A DNA stretch of 64,000 nucleotides from Phyllobacterium sp. 628 (GTDB taxonomy: Bacteria; Pseudomonadota; Alphaproteobacteria; Rhizobiales; Rhizobiaceae), in assembly GCF_014189505.1 (NCBI RefSeq), contig NZ_CP050300.1:1-64000 (forward strand), read 5' to 3'. This document shows, piece after piece, positions 50,093-60,200 of this stretch (within the stretch, counting starts at the first letter, position 1; every line of letters begins with the position of its first letter). Below the pieces are notes generated by a model. The model made no database searches and was not told the DNA's origin. It saw only the letters and a list, made by a program, of their open reading frames with translations. The position numbers were made by a program, and so were the translations under genes.

Positions 50093-52807
50093 TTAGAACC
50101 ACTGGCCAAAACGGCGGATATAGATCGTCTTCATGGTCTGGGCGACAATGCAGTAGCTGAGCAAAGTTCCTGCCAGCCAAGGGAAATAAGCCCAGGGCAG
50201 CGGCTGCAAACCAACCATGGCACCAAGCGGCGAGAACGGTACATAGATGCCAAGCCCCATGACCAGAACTGACATCAGCAGAACCGGAAGCGCCGCTGTG
50301 CTCTGGATGAACGGGATCTTCTGCGTGCGCAGCATGTGAACGACCAGCGTCTGGGACAGCAGGCCTTCGATGAACCAGCCGGACTGGAACAGTGACTGAT
50401 GTTCGGGTGCATTGGCGGCGAAGACATACCACATCAGGGCGTAGGTCGTGATGTCGAAGATCGACGAGGTCGGTCCGATCCAAAGCATGAAGCGGCCGAT
50501 ATTCCTGGCATCCCACTTACGCGGCTTGCTCAGGAACTCCTTGTCCATCCGGTCCCACGGCAGAGCCAGCTGGGAAATGTCATACATCAGATTCTGGATG
50601 AGCAGATGGATAGCCAGCATCGGCATGAACGGGATGAACGCGCTCGCCACCAGCACCGAAAACACATTGCCGAAATTCGAACTCGCAGTCATGTTCAGGT
50701 ACTTCATGATGTTGCCAAAGGTCTCGCGGCCTTTGATAACGCCCTCTTCCAGAACCATCAGGCTCTTTTCGAGCAGGATGATATCGGCCGATTCCTTGGC
50801 AATATCCGCACCGCTATCCACCGAGATGCCAACATCCGCATCACGCAGTGCCGGTGCATCGTTGATACCATCACCGAGAAAGCCAACCGTATGACCATTG
50901 GCCTGCAATGCCTTGAGCACCCGTGACTTCTGCAGAGGTGTCAGCTTGGCAAAAACAACACGCTCTTCAACCAGTTCACGCAGAGCACTGTCATCGAGCT
51001 TTTCGATCTCGCGGCCAAGAACCGGGATTCCGGGCTCCAGTCCGACTTCGCGGCAAATCTTGACGCTGACCACTTCATTGTCACCGGTCAGCAGCTTCAC
51101 CGCAACGCCATGTCCGGCAAGAGCGGCAATAGCCGGTCCTGCTGTCTCCTTGGGTGGATCAAGGAAAGTCAGGAAGCCTTCAACAATCAGCTCCTTCTCA
51201 TCAGCGATACCATACTGGGCCTTGGTCTCAACGCCGGGAATTTCACGGGTTGCGACGACGAGAACGCGGAAGCCATCTTCATTGTAAGAGCGGGCAACAG
51301 CCGCAAGCGCTTTCCGTCCGGTATCGTCAAGCGCGCGAACCTCCTTGCCGTCCCGCACCTGTGTAGCAATGGACAGCATTTCTTCGACTGCGCCCTTGCA
51401 GATGAGCAGATGTTCACCCCGAACGCCCTCCACCATCACCGAAAGACGGCGGCGGATAAAGTCGAAGGGCAGTTCATCGACCTTGCGATAGAAGGCAGCG
51501 GAACGCATGGCTTCCGAAGACGCATCGGTGAAGCGCAGGACAGCCTGATCCATCAGGTTTTTCACGCCGCTCTGATGGTGGCTGTTGAGCCAGGCAAGAC
51601 GCAGCACGTTCTCATCGCGCTTGCCCGTTACATCGACATGATGCTCAAGGATGATCTTGTCCTGCGTGAGTGTTCCGGTCTTGTCGGTGCACAGAATGTC
51701 CATGGCGCCAAAATTCTGGATGGCGTTGAGACGCTTCACCACAACCTTGCGCCGCGCCATGGCAACGGCACCCTTGGCAAGGTTGGACGAGACAATCATC
51801 GGCAGCATTTCCGGGGTCAGCCCCACGGCAACCGCCAGCGCAAAGAGCAGCGCCTCGATCCAGTCGCCTTTGACGAAACCATTGATCAGGAACACGATCG
51901 GAACCATGACCATCATGAAACGGATGAGCAGCCAGCTGACACTGTTGATGCCCCGGTCAAAGGCGGTCTGTGCCCTTGAGCCGACAATGGATTTTGCCAG
52001 CGAACCGAAATAGGTCCGCGCACCGGTCGCCACAACAACTGCTGTGGCAGTGCCGCTCACCACATTGGTGCCCATGAAGCAGATATTCGGGACATCCAGC
52101 ATGTCCGTCTGGTCGGAAGCGATGGCGAGTGCTGACTTTTCTGCAACTGCGCCAAGCGTGTCGTATTTTTCAACCGGAATGGCTTCACCGGTCAGAACCG
52201 CCTGACTGACATAAAGATCGCGCGATTCAATCAGCCTGATGTCCGCAGGAATCATGTCACCAGCTGATAACCGGACGATATCGCCGGCGACCAGTTCGCG
52301 CATCGGGATTTCAAGCATCTCTGGAGGGGTCGTTGCACGCGTACGCCGCACGACCGTTGCCGTGGTCCGCACCATGGCTTTCAACGCTTCAGCCGATTTC
52401 CCGGAGCGGTATTCCTGAATGAAGCGCATGAAGCCGCTGGCCAGAACCATCACCAAGATGATGATGACCTTGGTCGGATCAGGCGCATCGCCGCTCTGCA
52501 TCGGCAGCCAGCAATCAGTGAAGGTACTGACGAGGCCAAGGACAATCAGCACCATGATGAAAGGATTGTTGAAAGCCATGAGAAGCTGGATCAGCGCGTG
52601 CGGGCGCCGGTCATGCGCAACTTCATTCGCGCCGTCTTTGGCGAGACGCTCCGTTGCATCTTTGACCGTCAGACCATCGCGATGGCTTCTGACATTGGCG
52701 AGTGTGCTGTCGATGTCGTTCTGTGCTTCCCGCACGGCTCGCATCGATAGTTTCCGGCTATCTTTTTTCTCCGCATTCAATGCGGAATTCTTGAGAATAA
52801 CGTTCAT
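50093..52807 (-). CDS. mgtA: Mg2+-importing P-type ATPase
   Basis: The ATG at 52807, preceded by aggag, gives 904 residues. It has the P3B ATPase layout: LTGEAIPVEKYD (actuator domain), DILCTDKTGTLTQDK (phosphorylated Asp), GDNEVVSVKICREVGLEPG, GFLGDGINDAPALRDADVGISVDSG and ten membrane helices, with LSQLALPWDRMDKEF near the C-terminus. It imports magnesium when external levels are low. A long leader with a short ORF precedes it, reminiscent of leader-controlled mgtA genes in enterobacteria. Confidence 0.93.
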   Translation of the reverse strand: MNVILKNSALNAEKKDSRKLSMRAVREAQNDIDSTLANVRSHRDGLTVKDATERLAKDGANEVAHDRRPHALIQLLMAFNNPFIMVLIVLGLVSTFTDCWLPMQSGDAPDPTKVIIILVMVLASGFMRFIQEYRSGKSAEALKAMVRTTATVVRRTRATTPPEMLEIPMRELVAGDIVRLSAGDMIPADIRLIESRDLYVSQAVLTGEAIPVEKYDTLGAVAEKSALAIASDQTDMLDVPNICFMGTNVVSGTATAVVVATGARTYFGSLAKSIVGSRAQTAFDRGINSVSWLLIRFMMVMVPIVFLINGFVKGDWIEALLFALAVAVGLTPEMLPMIVSSNLAKGAVAMARRKVVVKRLNAIQNFGAMDILCTDKTGTLTQDKIILEHHVDVTGKRDENVLRLAWLNSHHQSGVKNLMDQAVLRFTDASSEAMRSAAFYRKVDELPFDFIRRRLSVMVEGVRGEHLLICKGAVEEMLSIATQVRDGKEVRALDDTGRKALAAVARSYNEDGFRVLVVATREIPGVETKAQYGIADEKELIVEGFLTFLDPPKETAGPAIAALAGHGVAVKLLTGDNEVVSVKICREVGLEPGIPVLGREIEKLDDSALRELVEERVVFAKLTPLQKSRVLKALQANGHTVGFLGDGINDAPALRDADVGISVDSGADIAKESADIILLEKSLMVLEEGVIKGRETFGNIMKYLNMTASSNFGNVFSVLVASAFIPFMPMLAIHLLIQNLMYDISQLALPWDRMDKEFLSKPRKWDARNIGRFMLWIGPTSSIFDITTYALMWYVFAANAPEHQSLFQSGWFIEGLLSQTLVVHMLRTQKIPFIQSTAALPVLLMSVLVMGLGIYVPFSPLGAMVGLQPLPWAYFPWLAGTLLSYCIVAQTMKTIYIRRFGQWF

Positions 52808-52853
52808 TTTCTGGTCTCCTGCCGCAACATGCGACAGCGACACCAGCTCTGGA
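52808..52853 (-). promoter_or_regulatory. Hairpin that may mask the mgtA ribosome-binding site
   Basis: Between the leader ORF and mgtA, CTGGT pairs with ACCAG, and inside that TGTCGC pairs with GCGGCA around an ATGTT loop. The aggag site for mgtA lies in the 3' side of this structure. Translation of the preceding leader ORF could alter its folding. Structure is by eye only. Confidence 0.4.
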
Positions 52854-52991
52854 TCACCTGAAAATCAGGCGCAGAAAGCCGTGCCGAGCCGTCACATTCA
52901 CGGTCGGTTTTGTTGATTTTGCTTTTTGAGATGGCCCGCTGCGTCCGCCTGCTATCAGCAGCGCAGCGGGCCTACTAGGATAATCGTCCAT
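52854..52991 (-). CDS. 45-residue putative leader peptide upstream of mgtA
   Basis: An ATG at 52991 follows a strong aaggag site with a seven-base gap. The 45-codon ORF begins MDDYPSRPAALL and ends FLRLIFR, 46 bases before the mgtA start. An acidic, proline-containing N-terminus and a basic LRLIFR end recall the enterobacterial mgtA leader peptide MgtL (begins MEPDPTP, ends RLKLFR), although that is only 17 codons. An 11-bp perfect stem lies within the coding region and a second hairpin at its stop. No sequence family is known to me; a regulatory role is inferred. Confidence 0.55.
   Translation of the reverse strand: MDDYPSRPAALLIAGGRSGPSQKAKSTKPTVNVTARHGFLRLIFR
52933..52972 (-). other. Strong stem-loop inside the leader ORF
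   Basis: GGCCCGCTGCG (52933-52943) and CGCAGCGGGCC (52962-52972) are perfect 11-base inverted repeats; the 18-base loop holds a further CTGCT/AGCAG stem. No U run follows, so it is not a simple terminator. Ribosomes translating the leader ORF must open it, which would make it a suitable control element for downstream mgtA. Confidence 0.65.
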
Positions 52992-53038
52992 GAGGTTCTC
53001 CTTTGTTCAGCCGCTTGATGTGCGGCGGCGTAATACAG

Positions 53039-53308
53039 TCAGATCATGCGGCCTGATTGGTAGACGGCCAGAACCATCCCCAGCTTTTCAACCGGAGACA
53101 TAACCTCAGCGGGTGGTTCATTATCCGCATGCCAATGCATTTCAAGCCGGCCATTGACCGGATTGACCCGCCATCCTGCTTGGAGATGGGAGAAATGCGT
53201 GCGCTTCTCGAACGCAGCGGGAATGGTTTTCCGCTGGGCGACAAATTGGGAACGCATACGATTTGTGAAGGCGCGCACGCCTGGAAGAGTTGCGAACGTG
53301 ATGTTCAT
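53039..53308 (-). CDS. Hypothetical 89-residue protein upstream of the mgtA leader
   Basis: An ATG at 53308 with gaggtgag upstream gives 89 residues rich in charged and aromatic groups (SHLQAGWRVNPVNGRLEMHWHADNEP). No signal peptide, membrane helix or known domain is visible. The frame is in line with the magnesium locus and lies 47 bases before the leader ORF, so it may be the first gene of the transcript. I do not recognise the family. Confidence 0.5.
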   Translation of the reverse strand: MNITFATLPGVRAFTNRMRSQFVAQRKTIPAAFEKRTHFSHLQAGWRVNPVNGRLEMHWHADNEPPAEVMSPVEKLGMVLAVYQSGRMI

Positions 53309-53740
53309 GGCTCACCTCATTGACCGGATCAACCCGGCCGAAGGTGAGCGACGGTGGAGCCTAGGCCCTAACGTTGCTCATCCGATCTACCGGATTGAGT
53401 CCTGCTCGTTAGTTGTTTTACGCGCCCGTTGTTCCGCTTCAACGGAAGTCAGGGCGCAGCTAGATTTGCTGTCCATCGTCTTCTTTGTGATTTTGAAAAA
53501 TGACCCGGGTAACCCGAGCAAAATTGCGATACGCCTGCCCCTTGGGGTTTGTCAACCGTAAAGATGCATCTCACAAGCTTTTGTAGTCGAACTAATTTAT
53601 TAGCCGCAAAATGACTTTCGCAGACGGTATTACAGGATAAGCAATTTTATCCCCAAATAACGAAGATATTAGGTCATTCCGGCAGCCTGTGCTAACGCCT
53701 TCCGGCAACCCACAGGCCGGATCAATCCAGCCGCTTCATC
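53309..53740. promoter_or_regulatory. Leader and promoter region of the magnesium locus (no gene)
   Basis: On the minus strand a -35-like TTGACA (53555-53550) is spaced 18 bases from TATCGC (53531-53526), predicting transcription from about 53519 and a leader of roughly 210 bases. The leader holds an elaborate hairpin at 53458-53423: GCGCCC/GGGCGC, a 4x4 internal loop, TTCCG/CGGAA and a hexaloop. A second stem ATCCG/CGGAT lies around 53383-53398. No known riboswitch class was matched. The rightmost part upstream of the ABC exporter is AT-rich without recognisable features. Confidence 0.45.
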
Positions 53741-55486
53741 ATGACGTCCAAAATGCTCAAACGTTTCTTCTCCTACTATGCGCCTTACAAGAGCCTGTTC
53801 GCGCTTGATTTCTCCTGCGCGATTCTCTCCGGCCTGCTTGAACTCGGCTTTCCCATGGCTGTGCGTGTTTTCGTCGATCAATTGTTGCCGAGTCAAAATT
53901 GGACCTATGTTATTCTGGCCGCGGTCGCGCTGCTGGCTGTCTATATCCTCAATACCGGGCTCAATGCCGTGGTCGTCTATTGGGGCCACAAGCTTGGTAT
54001 CAACATCGAAACAGAAATGCGCCGCAAAAGCTTTGATCATCTGCAGAAGCTTTCGTTCCGCTTCTACGACAATCACAAGACCGGCCATCTTGTCGCCCGC
54101 ATTACCAAGGACCTGGAAGAGATCGGTGAAGTCGCCCATCACGGTCCGGAAGATTTGTTCATTGCCGTCATGACATTCATCGGCGCTTTTCTATTGATGT
54201 TTTATGTCAATCCGCATTTGGCCTTGCTGACTGTCACGATCGTTCCTGTCGTGGCTTGGGTGGCCAGCCGCTACGGCGGACGGATGACGCGCAACTCGCA
54301 GACGCTCTATCGACGCGTCGGCGATTTCAATGTGCGTATCGAAGAGAATGTCGGCGGCATGCGCGTCGTACAGGCGTTTGCCAATGAAGAACACGAGCGC
54401 AACTTGTTTGCGCATGACAATGCGCGCTATCGCGAAACCAAGCTCGGTGCCTACCGGATCATGGCGGCAAGTACGTCGATAAATTACATGAGCATGCGGC
54501 TCATTCAGCTGATCGTGATGATCGCCGGCAGCTATTTCGTCATTACGGGCAGCCTTTCCAATGGCGGCTTTGTCAGTTTCCTGCTGCTCGTTGCTGTCTT
54601 TGTAAGGCCCATCGAGAAGATCAACTCTGTCATCGAAACCTATCCGAAGGGCATTGCCGGTTTCAAACGCTACACTGATCTTCTGGATACGGAGCCGGAT
54701 ATTGCCGACCGGCCCAATGCCATTGCCGTGACAGCGTTGAAAGGCGATATCCGCTACAACAAGGTGGGCTTCGGCTATACTGCAGACCGCGAAGCCTTGC
54801 GGGATATTGATCTTGTGATCAAGGCTGGCGAAACCGTTGCCTTTGTCGGCTCGTCCGGTGCAGGCAAAACCACGCTGTGTTCCCTGTTGCCGCGTTTCTA
54901 CGAGGTTGATTCCGGTGCAATCACTGTCGATGGCATCGATATCAGGGACATGACGCTCGCTTCGCTGCGCAGCCAGATCGGTGTTGTCCAGCAGGATGTT
55001 TTCCTGTTTGGCGGATCAATCCGCGAGAACATCGCCTATGGCCGCCTTGATGCTTCCGACGAAGATATTGCTCTTGCCGCCCGGCGTGCACGGCTGGATG
55101 ACATGATCGCAGGGCTGCCTGCTGGACTTGAAACCATTGTGGGCGAACGCGGTGTCAAGCTTTCCGGCGGGCAGAAACAACGGCTGGCTATTGCCCGGAT
55201 GTTCCTGAAGAACCCGCCGATCCTTATTCTGGATGAGGCAACATCGGCGCTCGACACCAAAACCGAACGCGAAATTCAGGCATCTCTGGCAGAACTTGCC
55301 GAGGGACGCACGACATTGGTGATCGCTCACCGGCTCGCGACAATCCGCAATGCGGACAGGATTGTCGTGGTGGACGACGCCAGCGTCATTGAGCAGGGCA
55401 CACATGCCAAATTGCTGAAAGCTGGGGGCGCTTATAAGCGGCTTTATGATGTCCAGTTCGGCTCAAACGAACCACACGCCCACTGA
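53741..55486 (+). CDS. ABC exporter, fused membrane and ATPase domains (MsbA/multidrug type)
   Basis: The 581-residue half-transporter has an N-terminal six-helix membrane domain (about 1-310, with FRFYDNHKTGHLVARITKDLEEIGEVAHHGPED) and a C-terminal ATPase. ATPase motifs are Walker A GSSGAGKTT, Q-loop VVQQDVFLFGGSIRENIAYG, signature LSGGQKQRLAIARMF and Walker B ILILDEATSALDTKTE. It would act as a homodimer. Related proteins export lipids or drugs; the substrate is unknown. It has only a weak ribosome site; ATG at 53753 is an alternative. Confidence 0.85.
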   Translation: MTSKMLKRFFSYYAPYKSLFALDFSCAILSGLLELGFPMAVRVFVDQLLPSQNWTYVILAAVALLAVYILNTGLNAVVVYWGHKLGINIETEMRRKSFDHLQKLSFRFYDNHKTGHLVARITKDLEEIGEVAHHGPEDLFIAVMTFIGAFLLMFYVNPHLALLTVTIVPVVAWVASRYGGRMTRNSQTLYRRVGDFNVRIEENVGGMRVVQAFANEEHERNLFAHDNARYRETKLGAYRIMAASTSINYMSMRLIQLIVMIAGSYFVITGSLSNGGFVSFLLLVAVFVRPIEKINSVIETYPKGIAGFKRYTDLLDTEPDIADRPNAIAVTALKGDIRYNKVGFGYTADREALRDIDLVIKAGETVAFVGSSGAGKTTLCSLLPRFYEVDSGAITVDGIDIRDMTLASLRSQIGVVQQDVFLFGGSIRENIAYGRLDASDEDIALAARRARLDDMIAGLPAGLETIVGERGVKLSGGQKQRLAIARMFLKNPPILILDEATSALDTKTEREIQASLAELAEGRTTLVIAHRLATIRNADRIVVVDDASVIEQGTHAKLLKAGGAYKRLYDVQFGSNEPHAH

Positions 55487-55575
55487 TCAACATTGAACTG
55501 TTATTGACGCCGAACTTTACAGCGCTGGACAGAAAAGTATGCTCCACTCCATGAAGCTTTCGGGAGGAGCGATTC

Positions 55576-57264
55576 ATGATCAGAGAAAGTTATGTCCATG
55601 GCGCAAGCAATCAACCTCTCATCGGGGAACCCATCGGTCGGCATTTTGATCATATAGCCGATCAATTTCCTGACCGCTTGGCACTTGTTGTCCGCCATCA
55701 AAATGTCCGCCTGACCTATTCGGAACTCCGGCAGAAGGTTGATGTCCTGGCATCAGGGTTGCTTGCGTTGGGTTTAAATCCCGGCGACCGCATTGGAATA
55801 TGGTCGCCAAACAATCTTGAATGGGTCCTGACACAATTTGCCACGGCCAAGGCTGGCCTGATCCTCGTCAATATCAACCCGGCCTACCGCTCCCACGAGC
55901 TTGAATATGCCATCAACAAGGTGGGTTGCACGGCACTGATCCTCTCGCCCGCACTGAAAACCAGCAATTATCTCGATATATTGCGTGAAATTGCGCCGGA
56001 ACTGGAGACGTGTGAAGCAGGTGCGCTTCACTCCATGAAGCTGCCGACCCTGCGAACAGTCATCCGATTAGGGACTGACAAAACTAACGGCATGTTGAAT
56101 TTCGCAAATATTGCCCAAGCAGCAACACCAGAATCCGACGCTCAACTCGCCACTCTTGCATCCGTGCTGCAATTCGATGACCCGATCAACATCCAGTTTA
56201 CCAGCGGCACTACCGGCAACCCGAAAGGTGCAACACTGACGCACCACAATATTCTCAACAACGGGTTCTTTGTTGGCGAAGCAATGCGCCTCACCCCAGA
56301 GGATCGCTTGTGCATTCCGGTACCGTTTTATCATTGCTTTGGCATGGTTCTGGGCAATCTCGCCTGCGTTACGCACGGTGCCTGTATGGTCATACCGAGC
56401 GAGTCTTTTGATCCGCTCGCGGTGCTGCAAACGGTGGAAGCCGAAAAATGCACCGGCCTGCATGGTGTTCCCACCATGTTCATCGCTATACTCGGCCATG
56501 CCGATTTCAGATCGTTTGATTTGAGCAGTTTGAGGACCGGCATTATGGCTGGCTCGCCCTGCCCGATTGAAGTCATGCGCCGGGTCGTCACCGAGATGCA
56601 CCAAAGCGAGATCACCATCGCCTATGGCATGACCGAAACCAGCCCTGTCAGCTTCCAGAGTTCGGCCACCGATCCACTGGAGCGGCGCGTCTCAACGGTT
56701 GGGCGTATTCACCCGCATGTCGAGGTCAAAATTATTGATGCTGACGGCGCGATCGTTGCACCGGGTGTAACTGGCGAATTGCTGACACGCGGCTATAGTG
56801 TCATGCGCAGTTATTGGGGCGACGACGAGAATACAGCAACGGCGATTGATGCCGCTCGCTGGATGCATACAGGTGATCTCGCCACGATCGATACTGACGG
56901 CTATTGCAACATTGTCGGCCGGATCAAGGATCTGGTAATCCGCGGCGGTGAAAATATCTATCCGCGTGAGATCGAGGAATTCCTCTACACCCATCCGGGT
57001 ATCGCCGATGTGCAGGTGTTTGGCATACCCGATAGCAAATATGGTGAATGTCTTTGTGCGTGGATTCGCATCCGCCCTGATTCAGGCTTGACAGAGGATG
57101 ACGTCATCCAGTTCTGCAAGGGTAAAATCGCCCACTACAAAATCCCGGCGCATATCCGTTTTGTCGAGGAATATCCGATGACCGTCACTGGCAAAATCCA
57201 GAAATTCATCATGCGTCAAAATATGATCAAGGAACTCGACATCAAGGAAGCAAGGACTGCCTGA
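55576..57264 (+). CDS. Acyl-CoA synthetase (fatty-acid-CoA ligase family)
   Basis: The 562-residue protein is an AMP-forming acyl-CoA synthetase: [22 protein letters not shown] (ATP loop), [54 protein letters not shown] and the catalytic Lys segment [11 protein letters not shown]. It resembles medium- and long-chain fatty acid ligases (FadD3/FadK-like and AMP-binding proteins of the branched fatty acid type). The substrate is unknown. gggaggag precedes the ATG. It converges with the RND efflux genes. Confidence 0.85.
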   Translation: MIRESYVHGASNQPLIGEPIGRHFDHIADQFPDRLALVVRHQNVRLTYSELRQKVDVLASGLLALGLNPGDRIGIWSPNNLEWVLTQFATAKAGLILVNINPAYRSHELEYAINKVGCTALILSPALKTSNYLDILREIAPELETCEAGALHSMKLPTLRTVIRLGTDKTNGMLNFANIAQAATPESDAQLATLASVLQFDDPINIQFTSGTTGNPKGATLTHHNILNNGFFVGEAMRLTPEDRLCIPVPFYHCFGMVLGNLACVTHGACMVIPSESFDPLAVLQTVEAEKCTGLHGVPTMFIAILGHADFRSFDLSSLRTGIMAGSPCPIEVMRRVVTEMHQSEITIAYGMTETSPVSFQSSATDPLERRVSTVGRIHPHVEVKIIDADGAIVAPGVTGELLTRGYSVMRSYWGDDENTATAIDAARWMHTGDLATIDTDGYCNIVGRIKDLVIRGGENIYPREIEEFLYTHPGIADVQVFGIPDSKYGECLCAWIRIRPDSGLTEDDVIQFCKGKIAHYKIPAHIRFVEEYPMTVTGKIQKFIMRQNMIKELDIKEARTA

Positions 57265-57284
57265 TTGGCCAAAGCCCCCACTCT

Positions 57285-60200
57285 CTATTCCGCCGGATGG
57301 GTCTCTGCAGGGATCGTACTTCTGCCAAGGAGCTTGTGCCAGACGTGGACGATGCCGCGCGACAGGCCTTCCATATAGAGGAAAATGACCGGTGTGATGA
57401 ATAGGGTCAGTATCTGTGAGGCAAACAATCCGCCGACAACGGCAACACCCAGCGGCTGACGCAGCTCGGAACTGGCGCCCGCACCGATCGCGATTGGCAA
57501 GGTGCCCATGACAGCTGCCAGCGTCGTCATCATGATCGGACGGAACCGCACGAGACAAGCTTCACGGATAGCATCATACGAACTGGCCCCCGCCCGTTGC
57601 CGCGCAAGGGCGAAATCGACCATCATGATCGCGTTCTTTTTGACGATACCGATCAGCATCAGCATACCGATGATCGCGATAACGCTGAGGTCGAAGTGGA
57701 AGATTTCCAATGTCGCAAGTGCACCAGCCGCCGCAGCTGGAAGACCGGTCAAGATCGTCAGCGGGTGGATGAAACTCTCATAGAGAATGCCGAGCACGAT
57801 ATAGATCGTCATGATCGCCGCGCCGATCAGCAATCCCTGATTGGACAGCGCCTGCTGGAACACCTTTGCCGTGCCGGTGAAGGACGAAGTGATACTGTCC
57901 GGCACATTGAGCTGCGTTTTAATCGAATTGATTTCCTCGACTGCTTTACCCAAGGCGATGCCTTGCGGCAGGTTGAAGGAAATCGTCACCGCCGGAAGCT
58001 GGCTCAACTGGCTCACAGCGAGCAAACCGGCACGTCGTTCAACGTGAGCAAAAGCCGACAATGGAATGAGTTTGTTGGTTGTGGTTGAACGCACCTGCAT
58101 CTGGTCAAGTTTGTCCGTTGTCCACGGAATTTCCGGGTCCAGTTCTAGGATGACCTCATAGCTGTCGCCCGTCGAAAAGATAGTCGAAGCCTGATTTGTA
58201 CCGAAAGCGTAGTAGAGCGAGTTGCGAAGCTGAGTCGAGGTGATACCAAGCAGCCGCGCTTTATCCGCATCAATGATGAGATTTGCCTGCAGCGCATTGT
58301 TCTGCAGATCACTGGTCACATCGGCAAAATACTGGCGGTCTTGCTGCATGGACAACAGAAACTTTTGCGACCAGGCATAAAGATCATCCGCATTGATACC
58401 CTGCAAGACAAACTGATACTGAGCGCGCGAGGATGTGCTGCCAATGCGGAGATTCTGGATGGCAATCGGATAGCTGTTAATTCCCGGAACTTTCGCCAGC
58501 GACTGACGCAGGTCGGTCAACAGAGGATCAAGCGCCAGACGTTCGGATTTGGGTTTCAGCTCGACGAAAAAGCTGCCTTGGTTGAGGCTGGATGAGTTGA
58601 ACCCGCCGCCAATGGTGGACGCCACATGCGCAACGTAAGGTTTGCTCATGAGCACATCGGCAACCTTCTTCTGCAAGGCCACCATGGCATCGAAAGAAAT
58701 ATCCTGCCGCGCTTCCGTCGAGATCGAAAGCTGCCCGATATCTTCGGTCGGCAGGAAGCCTTTATCGATTGTGGAAAAGAGATAGAGTGTTGCGACAACG
58801 GTCAGGAAGAAGACACCAAGGACAACCAGGCGAAAGCGCAGACAGATGTCGAGCATCCAGCGGTAACCGTTGAGAACGGCATCAAAGGCGCGCTCCGTCA
58901 GTGGAGGCTTTTCACTTTCACTTTCCTTGTGCGCCGGAAGATGGCTGCACAGCATCGGCGTCAGGGTGAGCGATATCAATGCCGAGGCAACAATCGCGAC
59001 GGTAACCACCACGGCAAATTCATTGAAGATACGGCCAACCACGCCGCCCATCAGCAAAACGGGGATGAACACCGCCACAAGCGACGCAGTGATGGAGACA
59101 ATGGTGAACCCGATTTCCTCGCTGCCTTTGAGTGCGGCTTCGCGCGGCGGCATACCCTCTTCAATATGCCGGGATATGTTTTCCAGCATGACAATGGCGT
59201 CATCCACGACCAGCCCCACGGACAGTGTCAGGCCCAGCAGAGAAATATTATCGATGGAAAAACCGAACACATACATCACGCCGAGCGTCGCAATGAGGGA
59301 GAGCGGGACGGCAACGGTTGGAATGAGCGTTGCCGCAATACGCCGCAAGAAGACGAAAATGACCATAACCACCAGACCGATGATCAGAACAAGTGTGAAC
59401 TGCACATCGGTTACGGCCTGCCGAATGGAGGTGGACCGGTCATTCAGCACATTCAGCTTTGTGGATGCACCAAGCTCTTCAGAAAACTTTGGCAGCATCG
59501 TTCGGACGCGGTCAACCACATCCACCGTGTTGGCGCCGGGCTGACGGAAAACCGCAAGCACCAGCGATTTCTTGCCGTCAAAACGGCTTTCCGTCTGCGT
59601 GTTCGCGACGGAATCAACCACACGCGCCACGTCCCCCAGACGGACGGGCTTGCCATTGGGCGATGCCACGAAAATCTGACGGAACGTGTCCGCATTTTTC
59701 GACTGGGTGTCAGCTTCAATCGCCATTTGCTGGGTGGGGCTTGTCAGCGTTCCAACCGGCGCGATCGAGTTGTTATCGGCAACCGCATTCGTCAGTTCGT
59801 CAATGCCGATCCCGCGCGCGGTCATCGCATTGGGATCGACCTCGATGCGCACGGCAAATTGTTTGGCACCAAAAACCTGTACCTCACCCACACCATCAAC
59901 CGTGGACAGCGAGGGCGAAATGACTTGCTCGGCATAGTCATCAAGCTTGGAAAGTTGCGCCGTGTCACTCTGCAATGCCAAGAGCAAGATAGGCGCATCC
60001 GCAGGGTTGGTTTTACGGTAGCTCGGCGGCGTCGTCATGTTTGCAGGCAGCTGTTTCAGCGTGCGCGCAATGGCAGCTTCAACATCCGCTGCAGCCTGAT
60101 CGATGTTTCTGTCGAGTTCGAATTCAATAGTGACGCGGGTCTGCCCCTGCGTACTCGTGGCGCTGATCGTTGAAACGGACGGGATCGTTTCAAATTGCTT

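Noticed and set aside
53309..53420. Possible M-box (ykoK) Mg2+ riboswitch, because of GTTAGGGCCTAGGCTCC
   Set aside because: Only the first short segment resembles the M-box. The rest of the conserved core is not seen in the following sequence, so no known class is claimed.
58626..60173. Plus-strand 515-codon open frame
   Set aside because: It is antisense to the RND pump gene, has no ribosome site or recognisable domain, and its translation is rich in Arg, His and Asp as expected for a mirror frame of GC-biased coding DNA.
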